From assembly GCA_964603325.1 (NCBI GenBank), contig CAZRUH010000041.1:1-5695 (forward strand): DNA of 5,695 bases, written 5' to 3'. The notes under the pieces were generated by a model. It worked only from the letters and a program-made list of their open reading frames with translations, ran no database searches and was not told where the DNA came from. Shown here in pieces: positions 1 through 5,623 of this stretch. Every line of letters starts with the position of its first letter. Positions within the stretch are counted from its first letter, which is position 1. Source of the stretch: LSNR01 sp964603325 (lineage in GTDB: Bacteria > Patescibacteriota > Minisyncoccia > Moranbacterales > UBA9337). The position numbers were made by a program, and so were the translations under genes.

Positions 1-625
1 TATTGTCTCTAAGATAATCAAAGCCAAACTCATTGTTTGTTCCATAGGTTATATCCGCATTATATGCCTCTCTGCGAGAAATTTTCTTTAAATTTTCCAT
101 CTCAACACTCACCTCATCATCGTCAATATTTTCCGGATTATAGATATAGGAGGCATCATGCATAATGCAAGCGGAACTTATTCCCAAAAAACTAAAAACC
201 GCTCCCATCCAATTACAATCTCTTTTTGCCAAATAATCATTAACTGTCACCACATGAACGCCCTTTCCCTCCAATGCATTTAAATAGATTGGCAAAGTTG
301 AAGTTAAGGTTTTTCCCTCACCGGTTTTCATTTCAGCTATTTTTCCTTGATGCAAAACTATTCCTCCCAATAGTTGCTCATTGTAAGGCCTTTCTCCCAA
401 AATTCTTTTTGCCGTTTCGCGAATGACGGCAAAAGCTTCCGGCAATATGTCATCCAACGTTTCTCCCTTCTCAATTCTCTCTTTGAATTCTTTGGTTTTT
501 TCTTTAAGTTTCTGATCCGGCAAATCGGTTATTTTTGTTTCCCATGCGTTAATTTTGTCAACAATAGGTTGAAGCTTCTTTATTTCTCTCTCATTTGAAC
601 CAAAAATTTTTTTGAAAATTTTCAT
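1..625 (-). CDS. secA: Preprotein translocase ATPase SecA, N-terminal part (cut by left window edge)
   Basis: SecA is the cytosolic, membrane-associated motor that uses ATP to drive unfolded preproteins through the SecYEG channel. Only the first 208 codons are present; the gene continues beyond base 1. Residues 1-9 (MKIFKKIFG) match the usual SecA N-terminus. The Walker A loop is MKTGEGKT at residues 99-106, preceded by EQLLGGIVLHQGKIAE, a signature of the first nucleotide-binding fold. VHVVTVNDYLAKRD (123-136) and DITYGTNNEFGFDYLRDN (191-208) are further hallmark motifs; the Walker B region lies outside the window. An acidic insertion of about 20 residues (roughly 157-183) separates these compared with the E. 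coli and Bacillus proteins as I recall them. The ATG at 625 is chosen because it gives the family N-terminus; no Shine-Dalgarno sequence precedes it. A near-consensus promoter at 680-708 predicts a leader of about 48 nt. Identity is certain; full length cannot be judged. Confidence 0.97.
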   Translation of the reverse strand, partial: MKIFKKIFGSNEREIKKLQPIVDKINAWETKITDLPDQKLKEKTKEFKERIEKGETLDDILPEAFAVIRETAKRILGERPYNEQLLGGIVLHQGKIAEMKTGEGKTLTSTLPIYLNALEGKGVHVVTVNDYLAKRDCNWMGAVFSFLGISSACIMHDASYIYNPENIDDDEVSVEMENLKKISRREAYNADITYGTNNEFGFDYLRDN

Positions 626-664
626 ACAAAAAATTATATTCTAAACAATAAACATACTTTATTT

Positions 665-766
665 AAAAACACTCAATTAAGTATATAAAATAAAGAATGC
701 TTAGTCAAAGGAAATCAATATTTAAAAATATCAATTTGTTTCGTTTATTATTTCTTGAGTGTTTTT
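665..766. repeat. 12-bp perfect inverted repeat flanking the secA promoter
   Basis: AAAAACACTCAA at 665-676 is the exact reverse complement of TTGAGTGTTTTT at 755-766, with 78 bases between the arms. One arm lies inside the end of the small membrane ORF, and the other overlaps the predicted secA transcription start. In a read-through transcript from pheST the arms could pair around the promoter segment, and the downstream arm ends in a run of five U. As a classical terminator the loop would be much too long, so the function, if any, is unknown. Confidence 0.55.
680..708 (-). promoter_or_regulatory. Sigma-70 type promoter for secA
   Basis: Read on the minus strand, TTGACT (708-703) and TATACT (685-680) are separated by exactly 17 bases, close to the TTGACA/TATAAT consensus. 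The expected transcription start is near 673, giving a secA leader of about 48 nt. The promoter sits just after the stop of the small membrane ORF (731), so secA can be transcribed independently of pheST. A second AT-rich -10-like sequence (TATAAT, 638-633) lies close to the secA start codon but lacks a good -35 element. Confidence 0.72.
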
Positions 767-898
767 TACGGAAGTGTTGATTATTTTTATAGATTTGTTT
801 AGTTTACTCTGTTGCACAGTAATTACCACCAAAACAAACACAAAAATTACCAATAAAATACTAATTCCCGCTTCTGTGGTTATTTGAACTTGCCTCAT
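731..898 (-). CDS. Small single-span membrane protein, 55 residues, function unknown
   Basis: The frame runs from ATG (898-896) to TGA (733-731). It encodes a short polar N-terminus (MRQVQITTEA), one strongly hydrophobic segment at about residues 11-28 (GISILLVIFVFVLVVITV), and a polar Lys/Asn/Gln-rich tail of about 27 residues with heptad-like spacing of I, V and L that could form a short coiled coil. This layout resembles the start of DUF948-type membrane proteins, but it is too short for assignment and that comparison is an inference. It starts 19 nt after the pheT stop in the same direction, so it is probably translated from the pheST transcript. No Shine-Dalgarno sequence precedes it, as for its neighbours. 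I do not recognise a specific family. The clear membrane-anchor pattern makes a real gene more likely than a chance frame, although AT-rich DNA can produce hydrophobic runs. Confidence 0.6.
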   Translation of the reverse strand: MRQVQITTEAGISILLVIFVFVLVVITVQQSKLNKSIKIINTSVKNTQEIINETN

Positions 899-917
899 TT
901 TAAAATTACAAATTTAA

Positions 918-3323
918 TTATCTTTTTATTTTTACCCCTATTTTTTTTTCAAGAAAATTGATAATTTTATTGATTTTCCTATCAACTTCTTGCGATGTCA
1001 ACGTCTTCTCGGGATGAGAAAAGACTATTCTAAATGTCATTGATCTTTCTCCTTCCGGACTGATATATAAATCTATCATTTCCACCCCGCTAACCGCATC
1101 GCCTCCGCTTAAATAAATTATTTTTTCCACTTCTGAAACCTTTGTTCTTTCACCGACAATAACCGACAAATCTCTTTCTATTGATGGAAATTTAGCTAAA
1201 GAACTATAAATATAGCCATTGGACAATTCTTTTAACAAAACATCTATATTAAGCTCCGACACGGAAACTCTCGCTTTCTTAATTCCGAAATGTTTTAAAA
1301 TTTTTCCATCTACCTCACCGATAATTCCGATAACTTGATTGTCTACCTTTATTAAAGCTCTTCTTGTTGGATGAAAGTAAGATATGTTTTGATATTCGGC
1401 GAAATCGTCATCATAGTGCCATTTTTTTAAATTTATTTTTTTAAATAAATTTTCCAAAGACTCCTTTAGCAAGAAAAATTGTTCTCCGTCACTTTTCGAG
1501 CTTGCCACCGCTAAATTGAGCAATAACTCTTCTTTCATCCGATTGTTCTCTTTTTTGGGGATATAAATTTTGCCAATATCAAAAATAAAAATTTCTTTAT
1601 AATAACTCAAGCTCTTTTTGCAAGAATCCAAAACTCCGCTCAACAAAGTCTGTCTAATCAATTCTTGGTTTGGATTTAAGGGATTAATTAATGACAGATG
1701 ATTTTCTTTATCCAGACCCATTGCTTGCGCATTGTTCTTGGAGTAAAACGAATATGTTTTTACTTCATCAAATCCACTTCCAACCAAAATATCTTTTATT
1801 GATCTTTCAAAAAATCTTTGCTTGTTTTTATGTGGAACTTGAATGGCTTCCAATAAAGGCTTCGGCTTGATTTTATCATAACCATATATCCTTCCGATTT
1901 CTTCAATTAAATCTTCTTGGCTTTTTAAATCAATCCTTTTTGTTGGAATTTCACAAATCAGATTATTCCTATCATCCCTTGTAATGGAAATTTTTAAAAC
2001 TTCCAAAATTTTTATAATTGCACTTTGAGAAATTTTTAATCCTAAAAGTTTTTTAACATAATCGGTATTTAATTTTATTTTCCATTTTTCCACAGTATTT
2101 GGATAAATGTCATTATAAGATGCGAGCGCTCCTTCACAGCCAATATCAAATAACAAACCTATGGCTTTGTTAATGGCATTCTTGGCGATATTGGGATCAA
2201 TATTCCTCTCAAATCTATAAGCCGATTCCGTTTGCAGATTATATAAACTCTTCGTTTTGCGAATAACCGATGAATTGAAATTAGCTGATTCCAATATAAT
2301 ATTTTTAGTATTTTTGGTTATGGAGCTATCAAGTCCACCCATTATTCCCGCCAAAGCAATCGGTTTTTTGCCATCGGTTATAACCATATCATTTTCTGTT
2401 AAATTTAATTCCGTTTTATCAAGAAGTTTTATATTTTCATCGTGTTTTGCTTGACGAATAACAATTTCAGAAATTTTATCAGCATCAAAAGCGTGCATCG
2501 GCTGTCCGGTTAACAACATTATATAATTGGTAATATCAATAATATTATTGATTGAGCCAATTCCTGACGCCAAAAGTCTAGACTTTAACCATTGAGGAGA
2601 TTCTTTTATTTTAATATTTTCAATTCTGACGCCAATATATCTAAAACAATTTTCCGTATTCACTTTCACGGTAAGTTTTTTTAGTTGTTTTGCAATTAAA
2701 TAATTTTCTACTTCTTTTTTATTTCCATTACCTTTCTTTAAATCGCCAAAATAATTTTCCAGAGCCATCAATTCATCAGCCACGCCCTCATAACTCAAGC
2801 AATCATGAGCGCGATTTGGCAAAATATCAATATCTAAAATCTTATCATCCATCCTCATAAATTTTACAAAAGATTCTCCGATAACCGCATCACCACTCAA
2901 CACCATAATCCCATTATGATCATTTCCCAGTCCCAACTCATCTTCAGCGCAAATCATACCGCTTGATTCAATACCACGAATTTTGCTCTTTCTAATTTCA
3001 AAACCACCTTCACCATTTGGCAGTATAGCTCCAGCCAACGCAACGGGAACCTTTTGTCCGGTTTTTAAGTTTGACGCTCCGCAAACAATCTGCAACTCTC
3101 CGCCGTTTTTTTTACCAACATCAACATAAGCAATATTTAGTCTATCCGCATTGGGATGTTTTTTTATTTCCAAAACTTCTCCAATTACCACTTTATCAAG
3201 ACCCTTAGCCAAGTCATCTATGCTTTCCACCTCAAAACTATGTGTCATAAACAAATCCGCAATTTCTTCAACCTCTTTTTTTGTTCCGCTCAATTCTTTG
3301 AGCCAATTATAACTGTATTTCAT
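918..3323 (-). CDS. pheT: Phenylalanine--tRNA ligase beta subunit PheT
   Basis: This is the beta subunit of the cytosolic alpha2-beta2 phenylalanyl-tRNA synthetase. It binds tRNA-Phe and hydrolyses mischarged Tyr-tRNA-Phe; the aminoacylation site itself lies in PheS. At 801 residues it has the normal bacterial length. MKYSYNWLKEL at the start is the family N-terminus and fixes the ATG at 3323. Domains in order: an EMAP/OB-fold tRNA-binding domain at about 43-155 (VIGEVLEIKKHPNADRL, IVCGASNLKTGQKV); the B3/B4 editing module at about 215-395 (GQPMHAFD, PIALAGIMGG, LQTESAYRFERNID), whose His277, Glu345 and Thr365-Ala368 region look intact; the B5 domain at about 410-485 (DLIEEIGRIYGYDKI); the catalytic-like core at about 500-700; and the C-terminal ferredoxin-fold anticodon-binding domain at about 707-800 (FPSIERDLSVIV). 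It lies 62 nt after pheS with no promoter or terminator seen between, so the two are probably cotranscribed. The region before the start is AT-only in character, with no Shine-Dalgarno match. Confidence 0.98.
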   Translation of the reverse strand: MKYSYNWLKELSGTKKEVEEIADLFMTHSFEVESIDDLAKGLDKVVIGEVLEIKKHPNADRLNIAYVDVGKKNGGELQIVCGASNLKTGQKVPVALAGAILPNGEGGFEIRKSKIRGIESSGMICAEDELGLGNDHNGIMVLSGDAVIGESFVKFMRMDDKILDIDILPNRAHDCLSYEGVADELMALENYFGDLKKGNGNKKEVENYLIAKQLKKLTVKVNTENCFRYIGVRIENIKIKESPQWLKSRLLASGIGSINNIIDITNYIMLLTGQPMHAFDADKISEIVIRQAKHDENIKLLDKTELNLTENDMVITDGKKPIALAGIMGGLDSSITKNTKNIILESANFNSSVIRKTKSLYNLQTESAYRFERNIDPNIAKNAINKAIGLLFDIGCEGALASYNDIYPNTVEKWKIKLNTDYVKKLLGLKISQSAIIKILEVLKISITRDDRNNLICEIPTKRIDLKSQEDLIEEIGRIYGYDKIKPKPLLEAIQVPHKNKQRFFERSIKDILVGSGFDEVKTYSFYSKNNAQAMGLDKENHLSLINPLNPNQELIRQTLLSGVLDSCKKSLSYYKEIFIFDIGKIYIPKKENNRMKEELLLNLAVASSKSDGEQFFLLKESLENLFKKINLKKWHYDDDFAEYQNISYFHPTRRALIKVDNQVIGIIGEVDGKILKHFGIKKARVSVSELNIDVLLKELSNGYIYSSLAKFPSIERDLSVIVGERTKVSEVEKIIYLSGGDAVSGVEMIDLYISPEGERSMTFRIVFSHPEKTLTSQEVDRKINKIINFLEKKIGVKIKR

Positions 3324-3385
3324 TTTTGTATATTTACAAGTTGTTTATTATTTTATTGAGCATAAATAATTTATCACCCATACTG

Positions 3386-4459
3386 CTAAAATTGCCTCGT
3401 AAATCTCACATCGCCACTGTGGAATAATCTTATATCATCAATTTTATACTTCATCATTGCCAATCTCTCCAATCCAAATCCCCACGCAAAACCCTGATAC
3501 CTGTTTCTTTTGTAGCCGGCTGACTCAAATACATTTTGGTGCACCATCCCGGCACCGCCCACCTCTATCCAACCGGTTTGTGAGCAAGTTGAACACCCGG
3601 TCCCGGCACAGTTTGCGCAAGATATATCAAATTCAAATCCGGGCTCAACGAAAGGAAAATAACTTGGACGCAATCTGACATCCAGTTTCTTGCCAAAAAA
3701 TTGAGAAAAGAAAGTTTCGGCAATATATAAAAAATTGGCAACGCTGACATCATCACCGACTACCAGCGCCTCAAATTGATGAAAGGTGTGTTCATGACTG
3801 GCATCAGTTGCTTCATTGCGAAATACTCGTCCGGGAACAATTATTCTAAACGGCGGGGTATGTTTTTGCATATATTGAACTTGCACATTGGAAGTTTGTG
3901 TTCGCATAACAATCCCTTCCCCTTTTTTTCTTTTCGGATTTTTGCTAATCCAAAAAGTATCTTGCATATCACGAGCAGGATGATCATCCGGAATATTTAT
4001 TGCATCAAAGTTGTAGTATTCACTATCAACCTCGGGACCATCAGCAATTTCAAATCCCATTGATGTAAATATATCTTCAATATCTCTCTGTACGATACTC
4101 AAAGGATGCAAATGTCCTTGTCTGATTTTTTTTCCGGGAGCTGTCACATCAATCCATTCTTTATCAAGATTATCTTTTTTGCTAAACTCATTTTTCTTAT
4201 CGGTAATTTTATTTTGAATTCTTTTCTTTACTTTGTTGGCAACTGTTCCGATGTGCCTTTTATCTTCTGATGACAAATCCTTTATACTTCTTAAAATTTG
4301 ATTAAAATCACTTTTTTTACCAAGATATTTTATACGCAAATCTTCAAGCTCTTTTTCGGAAGATATTTTTTTAAAATCGGAAAAAAATTTTTTTTCAACC
4401 GCTTCTATTTTTTTATCTAACATAAAATGACTTATTAAAAAAATTAGCAACCCTAACAT
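3386..4459 (-). CDS. pheS: Phenylalanine--tRNA ligase alpha subunit PheS
   Basis: This is the catalytic subunit of phenylalanyl-tRNA synthetase, a class II enzyme that activates Phe with ATP and transfers it to tRNA-Phe. An N-terminal coiled-coil arm covers about residues 13-100 (LRIKYLGKKSDF is typical), followed by motif 1 at about 116-150 (HPLSIVQRDIEDIFTSMGF), motif 2 at about 205-232 (RVFRNEATDASHEHTFHQFE) and motif 3 at 323-335 (GFAWGFGLERLAM). Phe-pocket residues Gln228, Glu230, Phe268 and Phe270 and the specificity alanine Ala325 can be seen. Four cysteines (281, 284, 289, 292) lie in the CxxC-x4-CxxC segment found in many bacterial PheS. Start choice: the ATG at 4459 has GAGAAGGA (4474-4467) 7 nt upstream and gives 357 residues, but its first 12 residues (MLGLLIFLISHF) are hydrophobic and atypical. 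The in-frame ATG at 4423 gives 345 residues and the usual family N-terminus, but without a ribosome-binding site. Product certain; start unresolved. Confidence 0.96.
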   Translation of the reverse strand: MLGLLIFLISHFMLDKKIEAVEKKFFSDFKKISSEKELEDLRIKYLGKKSDFNQILRSIKDLSSEDKRHIGTVANKVKKRIQNKITDKKNEFSKKDNLDKEWIDVTAPGKKIRQGHLHPLSIVQRDIEDIFTSMGFEIADGPEVDSEYYNFDAINIPDDHPARDMQDTFWISKNPKRKKGEGIVMRTQTSNVQVQYMQKHTPPFRIIVPGRVFRNEATDASHEHTFHQFEALVVGDDVSVANFLYIAETFFSQFFGKKLDVRLRPSYFPFVEPGFEFDISCANCAGTGCSTCSQTGWIEVGGAGMVHQNVFESAGYKRNRYQGFAWGFGLERLAMMKYKIDDIRLFHSGDVRFTRQF

Positions 4460-4466
4460 TTCTCAT

Positions 4467-4474
4467 TCCTTCTC
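4467..4474 (-). promoter_or_regulatory. Candidate Shine-Dalgarno sequence before pheS
   Basis: GAGAAGGA on the minus strand ends 7 nt before the ATG at 4459, an ideal spacing. It is the only strong ribosome-binding sequence next to a start codon in this window. It argues for the longer pheS start, yet it would lie at the very 5' end of the transcript predicted from the upstream promoter. For the overlapping ATG at 4466 it has no spacing and would not function. Confidence 0.5.
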
Positions 4475-4478
4475 AAAT

Positions 4479-4507
4479 ATTCTACAATTATTCTTTTTTA
4501 AAGTCAA
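4479..4507 (-). promoter_or_regulatory. Sigma-70 type promoter for pheS-pheT
   Basis: On the minus strand, TTGACT (4507-4502) and TAGAAT (4484-4479) are separated by exactly 17 bases. The predicted transcription start is near 4472. That leaves a leader of about 13 nt to the ATG at 4459, or about 49 nt to the ATG at 4423. It lies downstream of the probable ppaC terminator, so pheST has its own transcription unit. The -35 hexamer is identical to that of the secA promoter. Confidence 0.75.
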
Positions 4508-4540
4508 AAACAATTAAAGTTACGACTTTCTCACCAACAC

Positions 4541-4575
4541 TTGAAAAATAAATACCATCTTTCCGAATGGCATTT
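4541..4575 (-). terminator. Probable intrinsic terminator after ppaC
   Basis: On the minus strand AAATGCCAT (4575-4567) pairs with ATGGTATTT (4558-4550) across an 8-base loop, a 9-bp stem with one G-U pair. It is followed by ATTTTTC, which with the end of the stem gives a nearly continuous U tract. The hairpin is about 110 nt beyond the ppaC stop and upstream of the pheS promoter, as expected for a unit boundary. The stem has only three G-C pairs, so it is weak. The plus-strand copy also ends in a T run, but no plus-strand gene is present to use it. Confidence 0.55.
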
Positions 4576-4684
4576 TTACATTAATTATTCAACAAACAAA
4601 CGCTGTTTAATTAAATCAATTTCACAATTTCGCAATAGACAAAAAACAATCTACCGATCCAAAAATCTAATGGCTGTATAAGCG
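4576..4684. other. AT-rich 3' region of ppaC with no recognisable gene
   Basis: About 109 bases between the ppaC stop codon and the candidate terminator hairpin. I see no ORF of useful length on either strand, no tRNA-like or riboswitch-like structure and no good promoter. It most likely forms the 3' untranslated part of the ppaC transcript. Confidence 0.5.
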
Positions 4685-5608
4685 TTATTTTTTAAGGCAA
4701 TTCTCCAGTTTGGGAACTATTTGCTTCTTTCTTGAAACAAGTTTATCTACAAATAAAGATTTCCCCTCTTCTTTGGCATTAAATACTTTTTTAAACAAGT
4801 TCTTGCAAAACTGATCGGGATAAAATGTCCAACTTTTTTCGCTTAAAATATCAATTACCACAAAGAAAATTCCTTCCAAATTTTCATTGTTTTTTATTTC
4901 CTTTAATTTGGATATTATTTCTTCTTTTCTTTTAAAAGCAAACTCCTTATTAGTTGTTTCCATAACACCTATCCCATAATCCCTTCCACCAAAATTGAAA
5001 ACTTTATAATCTAACTTAATCAACTCTTCCGTTTCAATATCGCCTAAATCACTTTTAGCATCAAACATTCTTAAACTAAAGTTCTCTAAATCATCAATTT
5101 TGGCAATTTTATTTAATTCATATACCAACTTTTTATCAATATCCGTAGTTGTAGGCGAACGAAAAAATAAAGTATCCGATATTATTCCCGCTATTAAAAT
5201 AGAGGCGATTTTTTTAGAAATGTTAATGTTACTATCAAAATATTTTTCAGCAATAATTGAACAAGAAGATCCCAGTGGTTTTATATAAATTGAAATAGGT
5301 TTATCGGTTGCCAACTTTATTTTGTGATGATCAATTATTTCAACTATATCCAGATCATTTATGTTGTCAATGCTTTGACTTTCCTCATTATGATCAAGTA
5401 ATATGATTTCCGCTCCGCGAGGCAATTTGTTGACTTTTTCCGGATAAGCAACCTCAAAAATATCTAAAACAAATTTGGTTTCATTATTTAAATCGCCCAA
5501 AGCGAGAGCTTTAGACTTAACACCATTTTTTTCCAAAAATTTTTGATAGGCAATAGCGCTACAAATGGTATCCGTATCGGGATTTTTGTGTCCAATTATA
5601 TATTTCAT
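4685..5608 (-). CDS. ppaC: Manganese-dependent inorganic pyrophosphatase (family II, DHH superfamily)
   Basis: The enzyme hydrolyses pyrophosphate to two phosphates in the cytosol, pulling forward PPi-releasing reactions such as aminoacylation and RNA/DNA synthesis. The N-terminal DHH domain (about 1-190) carries the metal-site motifs: GHKNPDTD (His7, Asp11, Asp13), LLDHNE (Asp72), IIDHHK (Asp93-His94-His95) and IISDT (Asp145). LNNETKFVLDIF and PLGSSCSIIAEKYF are also typical. The C-terminal DHHA2 domain ends in SRKKQIVPKL (292-301), whose Arg293-Lys294 bind the phosphates. At 307 residues it is the simple form without CBS or DRTGG regulatory inserts. The ATG at 5608 is set by the canonical N-terminus. 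An AAAGG lies only about 1 nt before it, too close for a normal ribosome-binding site. The start lies 15 nt after the tRNA-Ala 3' end, too little for an independent promoter in the gap, so the gene is probably cotranscribed with the tRNA. A hairpin at 4541-4575 probably ends the unit. Confidence 0.95.
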   Translation of the reverse strand: MKYIIGHKNPDTDTICSAIAYQKFLEKNGVKSKALALGDLNNETKFVLDIFEVAYPEKVNKLPRGAEIILLDHNEESQSIDNINDLDIVEIIDHHKIKLATDKPISIYIKPLGSSCSIIAEKYFDSNINISKKIASILIAGIISDTLFFRSPTTTDIDKKLVYELNKIAKIDDLENFSLRMFDAKSDLGDIETEELIKLDYKVFNFGGRDYGIGVMETTNKEFAFKRKEEIISKLKEIKNNENLEGIFFVVIDILSEKSWTFYPDQFCKNLFKKVFNAKEEGKSLFVDKLVSRKKQIVPKLENCLKK

Positions 5609-5623
5609 ACCTTTTTAAAATTG

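Noticed and set aside
374..598. Plus-strand 74-codon ORF
   Set aside because: It lies wholly antisense to the secA N-terminus, whose motifs are unmistakable; its Phe/Cys-rich composition is typical of a shadow frame.
641..655. Four-codon ORF (MFIV, then TAG) in the secA leader
   Set aside because: In frame with secA but stopped after four codons, with no ribosome-binding site; most likely chance.
717..731. ATATTT/AAATAT palindrome just after the small membrane ORF, considered as a terminator
   Set aside because: It contains no G-C pairs and no proper U tract; palindromes of this type are expected in AT-rich spacers.
3326..3339. 5-bp hairpin TTGTA/TACAA just before the pheT start codon
   Set aside because: Four of five pairs are A-T and the stem is very short; it would not be stable enough to argue for regulation.
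3334..3381. 15-codon minus-strand ORF (MGDKLFMLNKIINNL) in the pheS-pheT gap
   Set aside because: Too short, no ribosome-binding site and unremarkable composition for AT-rich DNA; probably chance.
3457..4063. Plus-strand ORFs of 73 and 95 codons and a minus-strand 63-codon ORF
   Set aside because: All overlap conserved PheS coding sequence in other frames and show no family resemblance.
4508..4684. Possible T-box or other riboswitch before pheS
   Set aside because: The predicted pheS promoter lies downstream of this region, so it is not in the pheS leader, and no T-box signature was seen.
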